Positions 35,574 through 44,401 of a DNA stretch of 64,000 nucleotides are shown piece after piece (within the stretch, counting starts at the first letter, position 1; every line of letters starts with the position of its first letter). The position numbers and the translations under genes are program-made. Below the pieces are notes generated by a model. It saw only the letters and a list, made by a program, of their open reading frames with translations. It searched no databases and was not told the origin of the DNA. The stretch comes from Bosea sp. F3-2. Lineage in GTDB: Bacteria; Pseudomonadota; Alphaproteobacteria; Rhizobiales; Beijerinckiaceae. The stretch spans positions 868,001 through 932,000 of the forward strand of contig NZ_CP042331.1 of the NCBI RefSeq assembly GCF_008253865.1, read 5' to 3'.

Positions 35574-37076
35574 TCACTCCGCGCTCAGCGTTCGCCGCAC
35601 GGCGTCGCGCCAGCCCCTGACCTTGCGCTCGCGCTGGCTCGCCGCCATGGCCGGCGAGAAGCGACGCTCCAGCCGCCACTGGTCGGCAAAGCGCTCGGGC
35701 TCGGGCAGCAGCCCGGCGTCGAGCCCGGCGAGATAGGCCGCGCCCAGCGCAGTGGTCTCCAGCACCGTCGGCCGGTCGACCGGCAGATCGAGGATGTCGG
35801 CGAGACGCTGCATCGTCCAGTCCGACGCGACCATGCCGCCATCGACCCTGAGCACCGAGCGACCACCCTGCCCGGCCTCCGGCCAGTCGGCATGCATCGC
35901 CTCGATCAGATCGAGCGTCTGGTAGCAGACGCTTTCCAGGGTAGCCCGCGCGAATTCGCGCGGCCCGGAGTTGCGGGTCAGCCCGAACATCGCCCCGCGC
36001 GCATGGGCGTCCCAGTGCGGCGCTCCCAGGCCCACGAAGGCCGGGACCAGATAAACGTCCTGCTCGGGATCGGCCGCCTCGGCCAGCGGGCCGGTATCGC
36101 TCGCCTTCTCGATGATGCCGAGCCCATCGCGCAGCCATTGCACGGCGGCGCCCGCAATGAAGATCGAGCCTTCGAGCGCGTAGGTCCGCTTGCCGCCGAG
36201 CTGATAGGCGACCGTGCTGAGCAGGCGATGCTTCGAGCGGACCGGCGTGTCGCCGGTGTTGAGCAGCGCGAAACAGCCGGTGCCGTAGGTCGACTTGACC
36301 ATGCCCGGCGTGAAGCAGGCCTGGCCGATGGTCGCCGCCTGCTGGTCTCCGGCGATGCCGCGCACCGCGATCGGCTTTCCGAAGAGCTCCGGCACCGTAT
36401 CGCCGAAATGCGTGGCGCAGTCGCGTACCTCCGGCAGAATAGCCGCCGGGATGTCGAAGAGACTGAGGAGTTCGGGGTCCCAGATGCCACGGCCGATGTC
36501 GAACAGCATGGTACGCGCCGCATTGGTGGCATCGGTCGCGTGTACCGCTCCGCCTGTCAGCCGCCAGAGCAGGAAGGAATCGATGGTGCCGAAGGCGAGT
36601 TCGCCCGCCTCCGCCCGCCTCCGCGCGCCCGGCACGTTGTCGAGCAGCCAGGCGATCTTGGTCGCCGAGAAATAGGGGTCGATGCGCAGGCCGGTGCGTT
36701 CGGCGACCCGTCCTTCATGGCCGGCGGCGGCGAGTTCGGCGCAGGCCTGTGCCGTGCGCCTGTCCTGCCACACGATGGCGCGGTGAATCGCCTTGCCTGT
36801 CCGCCGGTCCCAGATCAGCGTCGTCTCGCGCTGGTTGGTGATTCCGATCCCCGCGATGTCGCCAGCATTCAGCCCGGCCTTGGCAATCGCTGCGCGGGCC
36901 GTCGCCAGCACGCTCTCCCAGATGTCCTCAGGCTCGTGCTCGACCCAGCCTGATGCCGGGAAATGCTGCGGAAATTCCTGCTGGGCCGAGGAAATCACCG
37001 CGAGCGAGGCGTCGAACAGGATCGCCCGCGAGGAGGTCGTGCCCTGGTCGATGGCGAGGATGTGTCTGGCAGCCAT
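35574..37076 (-). CDS. glpK: Glycerol kinase
   Basis: 500 aa, the standard FGGY-kinase length. IDQGTTSSRAILFD is the phosphate loop, GITNQRETT and the WQDRR segment bind glycerol, and GIAGDQQAA plus DGGMVASDW are family signatures. It phosphorylates glycerol to sn-glycerol 3-phosphate in the cytoplasm. MAARHILAIDQG at 37076 is chosen over the start 11 codons upstream because AAGGGATTCGCC precedes it. No glpD, glpF or regulator is adjacent. The region upstream to 37306 is shared with the divergent ppx/gppA gene. Confidence 0.95.
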   Translation of the reverse strand: MAARHILAIDQGTTSSRAILFDASLAVISSAQQEFPQHFPASGWVEHEPEDIWESVLATARAAIAKAGLNAGDIAGIGITNQRETTLIWDRRTGKAIHRAIVWQDRRTAQACAELAAAGHEGRVAERTGLRIDPYFSATKIAWLLDNVPGARRRAEAGELAFGTIDSFLLWRLTGGAVHATDATNAARTMLFDIGRGIWDPELLSLFDIPAAILPEVRDCATHFGDTVPELFGKPIAVRGIAGDQQAATIGQACFTPGMVKSTYGTGCFALLNTGDTPVRSKHRLLSTVAYQLGGKRTYALEGSIFIAGAAVQWLRDGLGIIEKASDTGPLAEAADPEQDVYLVPAFVGLGAPHWDAHARGAMFGLTRNSGPREFARATLESVCYQTLDLIEAMHADWPEAGQGGRSVLRVDGGMVASDWTMQRLADILDLPVDRPTVLETTALGAAYLAGLDAGLLPEPERFADQWRLERRFSPAMAASQRERKVRGWRDAVRRTLSAE

Positions 37077-37306
37077 GGCGAATCCCTTGCCCTTCATGCG
37101 TCTTGCCATTCAAGCGTCTTGGCCGACATGCCGGCCGGCGGACACTGGCCGATCAGCCGCTGCTCGCGCAAGACCGGCCGACGCCTCGGCAAGGTTCCTC
37201 TTGGCATGGGGCTTGCCCTGCAGTTACCTTGACGACGAAGCAACCGGCCGCGCGACGCTGCGGCCCCTGTCCAGCCCGGTGCTGGCAGGTCGAGGGATTG
37301 GAAACG

Positions 37307-38422
37307 GTGGCGGTCGAGGACCGGCAGCAACGGGACGCCGCGCATGTGGCGCCGCCGCATAGGCATACCACCGATCCGCCCCGGACCGGTGGCGTATCGG
37401 TTTCCGCTGCCTTCAAGAGCTACAACCCGGCCTTGGCCCATCAGCGGCCCACGACCTATGCGGCGCTGGATCTCGGCACCAACAACTGCCGGCTCCTGAT
37501 TGCGCGCCCGGCGCAGCAGGGCTTTCGGGTGGTCGATGCGTTTTCCCGGATCGTCCGCCTCGGCGAAGGGCTCGCGGCCAGCAGCCGGCTGGCCGATGCG
37601 GCGATGGACCGGGCGGTCGAGGCGCTGAAGATCTGCCGCGGCAAGATGGCGAATCGCGGCGTCACCCGCGCCCGCCTCGTCACCACCGAAGCCTGCCGTG
37701 CGGCGACCAACGGACTGGATTTCATCCGCCGCGTCGCAGCCGAGGCCGAGCTCTCGCTCGAAATCATCGACCAGCGCACCGAGGCGGCGCTCGCCGTCTC
37801 CGGCTGCGCAGCGCTGACCGACCCGGCGGCGGAGAGCATCATCGTCTTCGACATCGGCGGCGGCTCGACCGAGATCGTCTGGCTCGGCGGGCGCAGCGAG
37901 GCGCGCGACCCGGCCGCCCGCATCCGCGAATGGGCCTCGCTGCCGATCGGCGTCGTCACCGTGGCGGAACGCTATGGCGGCGTCGAAGTCGGCCGCGAGC
38001 TCTTCGAGCAGATGGTGCAGGATTGCACGCAGGCGCTTGAACCTTTTGCAAAAAAGGCTGCTGCCGCCTGCGGTTCAAAGGGCTTCCATCTGCTCGGGAC
38101 CTCCGGCACGGTGACGACCGTCGCCGGCATCCATCTCGACTTGCCCCGCTATGACCGCCGCGAGGTCGACGGGTTGTGGATGCACCAACACGATGTCGCC
38201 ACCGTCATCGACCGCTTGATCGATATGGACTATGCCGCCCGGGCGGCCAATGCCTGCATCGGCCGCGAACGCGCGGATCTGGTGCTGGCCGGCTGCGCGA
38301 TCTTCGAGGCGATCCATCGCGCCTTCCCGAGCGAGCGCGTCCGCATCGCCGATCGCGGACTGCGCGAGGGCATCCTGCTGCGCATGATGCACGAGGACCG
38401 CGCCTGGTGGCGGCGAAAATAG
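37307..38422 (+). CDS. Ppx/GppA exopolyphosphatase-family phosphatase
   Basis: 371 aa if GTG 37307 is used. Actin-like ATPase fold: DLGTNNCRLLIA, VFDIGGGSTEIVWL, GTSGTVTTVAGI and ADRGLREGILL. It hydrolyses inorganic polyphosphate and/or pppGpp. The start is uncertain: AGGGATTGGAAAC before GTG 37307 is a reasonable ribosome site, but the conserved fold begins only near residue 43, so a later start cannot be excluded. rlmE follows after 10 nt, a common alphaproteobacterial pairing. Confidence 0.88.
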   Translation: MAVEDRQQRDAAHVAPPHRHTTDPPRTGGVSVSAAFKSYNPALAHQRPTTYAALDLGTNNCRLLIARPAQQGFRVVDAFSRIVRLGEGLAASSRLADAAMDRAVEALKICRGKMANRGVTRARLVTTEACRAATNGLDFIRRVAAEAELSLEIIDQRTEAALAVSGCAALTDPAAESIIVFDIGGGSTEIVWLGGRSEARDPAARIREWASLPIGVVTVAERYGGVEVGRELFEQMVQDCTQALEPFAKKAAAACGSKGFHLLGTSGTVTTVAGIHLDLPRYDRREVDGLWMHQHDVATVIDRLIDMDYAARAANACIGRERADLVLAGCAIFEAIHRAFPSERVRIADRGLREGILLRMMHEDRAWWRRK

Positions 38423-38432
38423 GTTCGAGACT

Positions 38433-39179
38433 ATGAGCACCGGAAGTTCGGGTGGCAAAGGGGGCGGCAAGTCCAGCGCAGGCGCGCGCGACATGCGCGT
38501 CAAGGTGAAGAAGGCCGGCAAGCTCAAGCATTCCTCGCAGCTCTGGCTCGAGCGCCAGCTCAACGACCCCTATGTGAAGCGGGCCAAGGAACTGGGCTAT
38601 CGCTCCCGCGCCGCCTTCAAGCTCGAGGAGATGGACGACCGCTACAAGTTCCTGAAACCCGGCCAGCGGCTGGTCGATCTCGGCTGCGCGCCGGGCGGCT
38701 GGTGCCAGATCGCCGCCAAGCGGATCGGGCTGGAGCAGGGCAAGGGCTACATCGTCGGCATCGATCTGCTCCCGGTCGATCCCATCCCCGGCGTCGACCT
38801 GATCCAACTCGACTTCATGGCCGAGGAGGCGCCTGCCCTGCTGACCGAGCGCCTCGGCGGCCGGGCCGACGGCGTGATGTCCGACATGGCGGCCAACACC
38901 ACCGGCCACAAGAAGACCGATCACCTCAAGATCATCGCGCTGGCCGAAGCGGCGGTCGAGTTCGCGCATAGCGTGCTGGCGCCGGGCGGCTTCTTCCTCG
39001 CCAAGCTGTTCCAAGGCGGCGACAGCGCCGACCTCCTCGCGGGCTTAAAGCGCGACTTCACCACGGTCCGCAACGTCAAGCCGGCCGCGAGCCGCGCCGA
39101 TTCCTCGGAACTCTACGTGCTGGCGACCGGCTATCGCCGGAAGGCAGGCCCGCCGGAAGAGAACGCGTTCGGCGAATGA
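38433..39179 (+). CDS. rlmE: 23S rRNA (uridine-2'-O)-methyltransferase RlmE/FtsJ
   Basis: 248 aa. After a basic Gly/Lys-rich N-terminal extension of about 40 residues comes the RrmJ fold: RSRAAFKLEEMD, SAM motif VDLGCAPGGW, DFMAEEAP, SDMAANTTG and KLFQGG, giving the K-D-K-E catalytic tetrad. It methylates U2552 (E. coli numbering) of 23S rRNA. The extended N-terminus is common in alphaproteobacteria. Co-transcribed with the Ppx/GppA gene. Confidence 0.95.
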   Translation: MSTGSSGGKGGGKSSAGARDMRVKVKKAGKLKHSSQLWLERQLNDPYVKRAKELGYRSRAAFKLEEMDDRYKFLKPGQRLVDLGCAPGGWCQIAAKRIGLEQGKGYIVGIDLLPVDPIPGVDLIQLDFMAEEAPALLTERLGGRADGVMSDMAANTTGHKKTDHLKIIALAEAAVEFAHSVLAPGGFFLAKLFQGGDSADLLAGLKRDFTTVRNVKPAASRADSSELYVLATGYRRKAGPPEENAFGE

Positions 39180-39200
39180 GGCTGGCACGGCAAGGCGCCG

Positions 39201-39319
39201 TTAGAGCATTGCGCGAAAAAGTGGGTACCGGTTTTTCGCTTAAAGCAATGCTCTAAACTTTTAGAATCGATCACGTTTTTCGCATTTTGACGATTCCGTC
39301 AAAATGCGACGTGATCTAG
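39201..39319. repeat. Family D element (TTAGAGCATTGCGCG type), copy 1
   Basis: TTAGAGCATTGCGCGAAAAAG pairs with the inner TTTTTCGC...GCAATGCTCTAA; the right half has GATCACG...CGTGATC and CGCATTTTGACG / CGTCAAAATGCG. It ends at CTAG, whose TAG read on the minus strand is the stop codon of the PIN-toxin gene. A second copy is upstream of gyrA. Confidence 0.82.
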
Positions 39320-39711
39320 GGCTGCCGCGCTGCTACGCCCTGTTCCTGAAGCAGTTTGACCGCTTGCCTGTCGAAGGAGACGAAGACGTCGCTTCCGGAC
39401 CAGGCGCCCTCATAGGCGATGATGCCGTCGGCGAAATCACCCCCAGCTTCCAGGATGGCGAGCCCTGCCTCGACGGCAGGCCGATTGGTCGAAACGGTCC
39501 CGGCTGCGACGAGCGCACGGATCGCCGCGGCTATATCCCGGATCGGAAAGTCATAGAGCCTGCGCAACACCCAGACGAACTCGCACAGAACCGGCATGGT
39601 AACGGCGATCGTCTCCGCTTCGCGCAGGCAACGTTCCGCGGCGCGGGCCTGATCCGCATCGTCGCGAACGGTGGCCCTGACGAGGACATTCGTATCGACG
39701 GTGATCTTCAC
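39316..39711 (-). CDS. PIN-domain (VapC-like) toxin
   Basis: 131 aa from GTG 39711, which overlaps the antitoxin stop as GTGA. PIN acidic residues are present: Asp6 in VDTNVLVRA, Glu in PVLCEFVWVLRR, Asp in GGDFADGIIAYE and Asp in VFVSFDRQAVKLL. Such toxins are metal-dependent RNases that attack tRNA or rRNA. The gene sits in the standard antitoxin-then-toxin order. Its stop TAG (39318-39316) coincides with the end of a family D repeat, so the native C-terminus may have been altered or simply targeted. Confidence 0.87.
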   Translation of the reverse strand: MKITVDTNVLVRATVRDDADQARAAERCLREAETIAVTMPVLCEFVWVLRRLYDFPIRDIAAAIRALVAAGTVSTNRPAVEAGLAILEAGGDFADGIIAYEGAWSGSDVFVSFDRQAVKLLQEQGVAARQP

Positions 39712-39959
39712 CGCTTGCCTGTCCAACCTGCCGCCACGGCTTCAGCGATCTCCTCATCGGTCGCGATCTTCGCGCTCTTGCCTTCCAGCAAGCCGATGAA
39801 GCGGTCGATCGGTTCACGCGCCGGCGCAGCACGCAGGGTCGCTCGCCCATCCGGCAGCAGGTCGAGCTCGATCTTCTCACCCGGCTTGATACCGAGATGG
39901 CGCAGCACTTCCTTGCGGAATGTGACCTGGCCCCGCTCCGTGACCGTCAGGATCGTCAT
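39708..39959 (-). CDS. AbrB/MazE-type antitoxin
   Basis: 83 aa from ATG 39959 (GGTAGGG 6-12 nt upstream). An N-terminal SpoVT/AbrB swapped-hairpin DNA-binding domain (TILTVTERGQVTFRKEVLRHLGIKPG, quoted in part: TERGQVTFRKEVL) is followed by a C-terminal acidic helix (IATDEEIAEAVAAGW) that should wrap the PIN toxin. It neutralises the toxin and represses the shared promoter, which carries two palindromes just upstream. Confidence 0.87.
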   Translation of the reverse strand: MTILTVTERGQVTFRKEVLRHLGIKPGEKIELDLLPDGRATLRAAPAREPIDRFIGLLEGKSAKIATDEEIAEAVAAGWTGKR

Positions 39960-39974
39960 GGTGCACCCTACCGC

Positions 39975-40017
39975 CGGCATATGCCGTTCTCGTCAAAATA
40001 ATGCATATTTGCATTAT
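39975..40017 (-). promoter_or_regulatory. Operator region of the toxin-antitoxin pair
   Basis: Two palindromes: CGGCATATGCCG at 39975-39986 (perfect, 12 bp) and ATAATGCA-tatt-TGCATTAT at 39998-40017 (perfect 8-bp arms). They lie 16-58 nt before the antitoxin start in a sharply AT-rich patch, as expected for AbrB-type autoregulation. Confidence 0.65.
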
Positions 40018-40036
40018 ATTCAATCACGATCAGACG

Positions 40037-41494
40037 CTACTCCAGCGGCTTCTGATCAGCGAGCGCCTCGGCCGTGACCTTGCGCGCGCTGACCGGAACA
40101 TGGCCCGAAACTTCGGCGCCGGCATCGGGCGCAAGCTGCGCCATCCAGAGGACCGAGGACGCCGACACCAGCCCGACGATGGCGAAGGCCGGCCAGAAAT
40201 CGCCGGCAGCGAGCGCCTTGCCGCCATTGAAGGTGTTGGCGGCCTCCAGCACGAAGGCGCCGATAGTCACGCCCATGCTGAGCGAGAGCTGCTGGGCGAC
40301 GCTCGACAGGCTCGTCGCGCTCGACATCTCGCGATTGGAGACGTCGGCGTAGCTCAACGCGTTGATGCCGGTGAACTGCAGCGAGCGGAAGCAGCCGCCG
40401 ACCAGCAGCACGGAGAGCATGATCGCATGCGGCGTGGTCGGGGTGAACAGGCCGGAGGCCGCGAGGAAGGCCGCGCCGACCACGGCATTGACGGCAAGCA
40501 CGCGGCGGAAGCCGTAGCGCGCCAGGATGGTCCTCGCCAGCGTCTTCATGATCAGTGCGCCGGCCGCCGAAACGAAGGTGATCAGGCCTGACTGCAAGGC
40601 ATCGAGCCCGAAGCCGAGCTGCAGCATCAGCGGCAGCAGGAAAGGGATCGCGCCGATGCCGGTGCGGAAGATCGAGCCGCCGACAACGCCGATCCGGAAG
40701 GTCGGGATCCGGAACAGCGACAGGTTGAGCACCGGATAGGGCACCCGGCGGGCGTGGAACCAATAGGCCGCCAGCGCCGCCGCGCCGGCCAGCACACAGC
40801 CATAGGAAACGAATGTAGGCACCAGATGCCGGCCGCCGGTCGCCAGGCCCAGCATCAGGCTGGCGAAGCCGAAGGAGGACAGCAGGAAGCCCTTCACATC
40901 CAGCGGCGCGACATCCTCCTCGCGAATATCCTCGAAGAACAGGCTCGACAGCACGATGCCGACGAAGCCGATGGGAATGTTGATGAAGAAGATCCAGCGC
41001 CAGTCGAAATAGGTGGTGATGAAGCCGCCGAGCGGCGGCCCGACCACCGGCCCGACCAGGGCGGGGACCGTCAGATAGGCCAGTGCGCCAACGATCTCCG
41101 ACTTGCTGACGCTGCGCAGGATGACGAGGCGCCCGACCGGGACCATCATCGCCCCGCCCATGCCCTGAACGAAGCGCGCGCCGACGAAGGCGCCGAGCGA
41201 GCTCGATACGGCACAGAGGATCGAACCGAGCATGAAGACGCAGAGCGCCGAGCGGAAGATCGTGCGGGCGCCGAACCGATCGGCCATCCAGCCCGAGATC
41301 GGGATGAAGACGGCGAGGCTCACCAGATAGGAGGTCAGAGCGAGCTTCAGCGCGATCGGATCCTCGCCCAGCGACTTCGCGATCACCGGCAGCGAGGTCG
41401 CGATCACGGTCGAGTCGGTGTTCTCCATGAACAGCGCGCAGGCGACGATGAGAGGAAGCAGTTTGGCGCGTTGCAAGGCGGTAACCTTCCGCAC
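40037..41494 (-). CDS. MFS multidrug exporter, DHA2 (EmrB/QacA) type
   Basis: 485 aa with about 14 hydrophobic helices, as in the 14-TM drug:H+ antiporter family. The motif A region GWMADRFGARTIFR (loop 2-3), motif C-like VPALVGPVVGPPLGG and DWRWIFFINIPIG are typical. No adjacent EmrA-type membrane-fusion protein or TetR/MarR regulator is seen, so a stand-alone inner-membrane exporter is likely. GTG 41494 opens the frame; a TTG six codons later has a better ribosome site (GGAAGG) and may be the true start. The gene ends 20 nt from the toxin-antitoxin operator and reads toward it. Confidence 0.87.
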   Translation of the reverse strand: MRKVTALQRAKLLPLIVACALFMENTDSTVIATSLPVIAKSLGEDPIALKLALTSYLVSLAVFIPISGWMADRFGARTIFRSALCVFMLGSILCAVSSSLGAFVGARFVQGMGGAMMVPVGRLVILRSVSKSEIVGALAYLTVPALVGPVVGPPLGGFITTYFDWRWIFFINIPIGFVGIVLSSLFFEDIREEDVAPLDVKGFLLSSFGFASLMLGLATGGRHLVPTFVSYGCVLAGAAALAAYWFHARRVPYPVLNLSLFRIPTFRIGVVGGSIFRTGIGAIPFLLPLMLQLGFGLDALQSGLITFVSAAGALIMKTLARTILARYGFRRVLAVNAVVGAAFLAASGLFTPTTPHAIMLSVLLVGGCFRSLQFTGINALSYADVSNREMSSATSLSSVAQQLSLSMGVTIGAFVLEAANTFNGGKALAAGDFWPAFAIVGLVSASSVLWMAQLAPDAGAEVSGHVPVSARKVTAEALADQKPLE

Positions 41495-41764
41495 TCACAC
41501 GGATGTGAGCGGCGTTGAAATCATAAGCTAGGTTATTAATGCGAGGGTTTCGGCGTGAGGAGAGGCGAAGTTGCGATTTCCGGCGATTTGACGCGATTGC
41601 TACGCGCTTCCGCTATGCGCTGGTCTTATGACCCATGCTCCAACACAAATCCGCCATGCGCCCGCCGCACTCCTGCGCGCGATCGGGAGCCACCATCTTG
41701 GTGCCGTCCGGCCTAGCCCGGATCGGCGTGAGGGGCGCGCGTCGTAACCTCCGGAGAAGCTGAC

Positions 41765-42097
41765 ATGACCCCAATTTTGAATATTTCCGCTCTTTCGCGC
41801 CGATTGCCTGCAAGCGTGCGGCTAGCCGGACTAGCCGTCCTCGCAGGCCTGACCTACGGCGCGGCAATGGCCCCGCCGGCTGCGGCGGCGCCGATGCCGG
41901 ATTGGCGCGCGAGCTGCGAATTCAAGGCCGCTCCCCAAGGCTATGGGGAGAGCATGCGCTATACCAACTGCATGCATCAAAACGAATGCCAGCGCATGGC
42001 GAATGCGGCCGGCACGACGATCTACACGGCGGGTTGCTTCGGCGTCGCGCCGGATGCGCCTGCGGCCCCCGCCGCTCCGGCGAGCGGACGCCGCTGA
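41765..42097 (+). CDS. Small secreted cysteine-containing protein of unknown function
   Basis: 110 aa with a signal peptide (about residues 15-42, ending AAAAPM). The mature part has four cysteines (ASCEF, TNCMH, NECQR, AGCFG), probably two disulfides, then an Ala/Pro tail. GGAGAAGCTGAC directly before the ATG supports the start. No family recognised. The 270 nt between it and the exporter start hold nothing I can support. Confidence 0.65.
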   Translation: MTPILNISALSRRLPASVRLAGLAVLAGLTYGAAMAPPAAAAPMPDWRASCEFKAAPQGYGESMRYTNCMHQNECQRMANAAGTTIYTAGCFGVAPDAPAAPAAPASGRR

Positions 42098-42108
42098 GCA
42101 ACAATCGC

Positions 42109-42190
42109 CGGAAACGGCGCCCGCCATGCGCCGACGCCGTTTCCGCACTGCAAAAGAATCCCGCCCGACGGACTAGCGGAGCCGTCGGGC
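42109..42190. terminator. Two hairpins between the secreted-protein gene and guaB
   Basis: CGGAAACGGCG / CGCCGTTTCCG (42109-42145) and GCCCGACGG / CCGTCGGGC (42163-42190). Neither has a T run; they may act as attenuation or Rho-independent-like stops. Confidence 0.4.
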
Positions 42191-42277
42191 GCGTGCTAAC
42201 GGGCCTCGTCAACTCGGCATCGGGCTTCTCGCCCTGCCCCCCTGGAAAGCCGGTTCCACCCGGCGTCGGAGTTGACG

Positions 42278-43771
42278 ATGACGCTTTCTCTTGACGGTCT
42301 GATTCGCGACGGTTTCACCTTCGACGACGTGCTGCTGGAGCCCGGCCCGTCCGAGGTCATGCCGGCGGATGTCGATATCCGCACCAAGCTCACCAAATCG
42401 ATCTCTCTCAACCTGCCGATCATCGCCTCGGCGATGGACACCGTGACGGAAGCGCGCATGGCGATCGCCATGGCGCAGGCCGGCGGGCTGGGCGTCATTC
42501 ACCGCAACCTCGAAGCCGACCAGCAGGCGGCGCAGGTGCGGCTCGTCAAGAAATTCGAGTCGGGCATGATCGCCAACCCGATCACGATCCACCCCGACGA
42601 GACGCTGGCCGATGCGCTGGCGCTGATGAAGCAGAACGGCATCTCCGGCATCCCGGTCGTCGAGCGCGGCCCGCAGGGGCACAAGGGCAAGCTCGTCGGC
42701 ATCCTGACCAACCGCGATGTCCGCTTCGCCGCCAACCCGGACCAGCCCGTTGCGGAGCTGATGACCAAGGAGCGGCTGATCACGGTGCGCGAGGGCGTGA
42801 GCCAGGAGGAGGCGCGGCGCCTGCTGCACCAGTTCCGCATCGAGAAGCTGCTCGTCGTCGATGATCACTACCGCTGCATCGGCCTGATCACCGTCAAGGA
42901 CATGGAGAAGCAGGTCGCCCATCCGAACGCCGCGAAGGACGCGCAGGGGCGCCTGCTCGTCGCCGCAGCGACCACGACCGGCGACCTGGGCTTCGAGCGC
43001 TCGGAGATGCTGATCGATGCCGGTGTCGACCTCATCGTCGTCGATACGGCGCATGGCCACTCGTCGAAGGTGCTCGACGCGGTCAGCCGGGTGAAGAAGC
43101 TCTCCAACGCGGTGCAGGTCATCGCCGGCAACGTCGCCACGGCCGGCGGGGCGCAGGCCCTGATCGATGCCGGCGCCGACGCGATCAAGGTCGGCATCGG
43201 CCCGGGCTCGATCTGCACCACCCGCATCGTCGCGGGCGTCGGCGTGCCGCAGCTCACCGCGATCATGGATGCGGCCTCAGCCGGCTCGAAGGCCGGCGTC
43301 CCGATCATCGCCGATGGCGGCATCAAATATTCCGGCGATCTCGCCAAGGCGCTGGCCGCCGGCGCCTCCTGCGCCATGGTCGGCTCGCTGCTCGCCGGCA
43401 CCGACGAGACGCCGGGCGAGACCTTCCTGTACCAGGGCCGCTCCTACAAGGCCTATCGCGGCATGGGCTCGGTCGGCGCGATGGCGCGCGGCTCGGCCGA
43501 TCGCTACTTCCAGCAGGACATCAAGGATGCGCTGAAGCTCGTGCCGGAGGGCATCGAGGGCCAGGTCGCCTATAAGGGCCCGGTCTCGAGCGTGCTCCAC
43601 CAGCTCGCCGGGGGCCTGCGCGCCGCCATGGGCTATGTCGGCGGCAAGGACCTCGCCGACTACCAGACCAAGGCGCGCTTCATCCGCATCACCAGCGCCG
43701 GCCTGCGCGAGAGCCACGTCCATGACGTGACGATCGTGCGCGAGAGCCCGAACTACCCGACCCGCTCTTGA
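42278..43771 (+). CDS. guaB: Inosine-5'-monophosphate dehydrogenase
   Basis: 497 aa. The TIM barrel starts DGFTFDDVLLEPG; a CBS (Bateman) pair sits at about 95-215 (ITIHPDETLADALALMKQ, EEARRLLHQFRIEKLLVVDD); the catalytic cysteine is Cys313 in GIGPGSICTTR, and the flap has YRGMGSVGAMARGSADRY. It converts IMP to XMP with NAD+, the first step of GMP synthesis. ATG 42278 with GGAG upstream is preferred over the TTG two codons earlier. A MAPEG gene follows, an order familiar from other Rhizobiales. Confidence 0.96.
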   Translation: MTLSLDGLIRDGFTFDDVLLEPGPSEVMPADVDIRTKLTKSISLNLPIIASAMDTVTEARMAIAMAQAGGLGVIHRNLEADQQAAQVRLVKKFESGMIANPITIHPDETLADALALMKQNGISGIPVVERGPQGHKGKLVGILTNRDVRFAANPDQPVAELMTKERLITVREGVSQEEARRLLHQFRIEKLLVVDDHYRCIGLITVKDMEKQVAHPNAAKDAQGRLLVAAATTTGDLGFERSEMLIDAGVDLIVVDTAHGHSSKVLDAVSRVKKLSNAVQVIAGNVATAGGAQALIDAGADAIKVGIGPGSICTTRIVAGVGVPQLTAIMDAASAGSKAGVPIIADGGIKYSGDLAKALAAGASCAMVGSLLAGTDETPGETFLYQGRSYKAYRGMGSVGAMARGSADRYFQQDIKDALKLVPEGIEGQVAYKGPVSSVLHQLAGGLRAAMGYVGGKDLADYQTKARFIRITSAGLRESHVHDVTIVRESPNYPTRS

Positions 43772-43841
43772 GTCGGTGCTGGCTTCGTGCAGCACTGGCC
43801 TGAATCATCCGGGCCAGCGCTGAGACGAGGCGATTGCGATC

Positions 43842-44252
43842 ATGACCCTAAAGCTCGTCTACCCCACGCTGGCCCTGATCCTCTGGATTTTCATCGTCGG
43901 CGTCATCCTGATGCTGCGCCGGAAGGAGGCCTTTACCTCCGGCGCCGTGCGGCCGGAAGATGTGACGGTCTCGACCGAGCGCTACCCCGTCCCGGCCCGG
44001 CTCGCCTCGGCGAATTTCTCGAACCAGTTCGAGACGCCGGTCGTCTATTTCGCGCTGATCATGCTTGCGATGGAAGTCGGTGCCACCGGCTATGCGATGG
44101 CGCTCCTGGCCTGGCTCTATGTCGCGACCCGCGTCATCCACACCTTCATCCATATCGGCCCCAACAGGCTGCCCGTGCGCGGCGCGGTCTACGGGATCGG
44201 CATCATCGCCCTGTTCGGCATGTGGCTCGGCATTCTGCTCGCTGTCATCTGA
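43842..44252 (+). CDS. MAPEG-family membrane protein
   Basis: 136 aa, four hydrophobic segments (about 5-25, 67-86, 88-106 and 112-135). The signature FSNQFETPVVYFAL (family N-x-x-E-x-P motif with glutathione-binding Asn/Glu) and the R-V-I-H-T-F segment are present. Human members act in eicosanoid and glutathione metabolism; bacterial roles are not settled. It is 70 nt after guaB on the same strand. Confidence 0.85.
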   Translation: MTLKLVYPTLALILWIFIVGVILMLRRKEAFTSGAVRPEDVTVSTERYPVPARLASANFSNQFETPVVYFALIMLAMEVGATGYAMALLAWLYVATRVIHTFIHIGPNRLPVRGAVYGIGIIALFGMWLGILLAVI

Positions 44253-44401
44253 CCGCCCCCGCGTCCGCCACCTCCCTGCCTGTCGTTAAGCATTTCAGGC
44301 GTTTGCGGAGCGTGCCGCGGCGAAAACGTTGAATCTTAACGAAACGTAAATTACACCCAAACAGCGGCGGACGGTGAACAAGCGTAGGTTGGAGTGACGC
44401 G

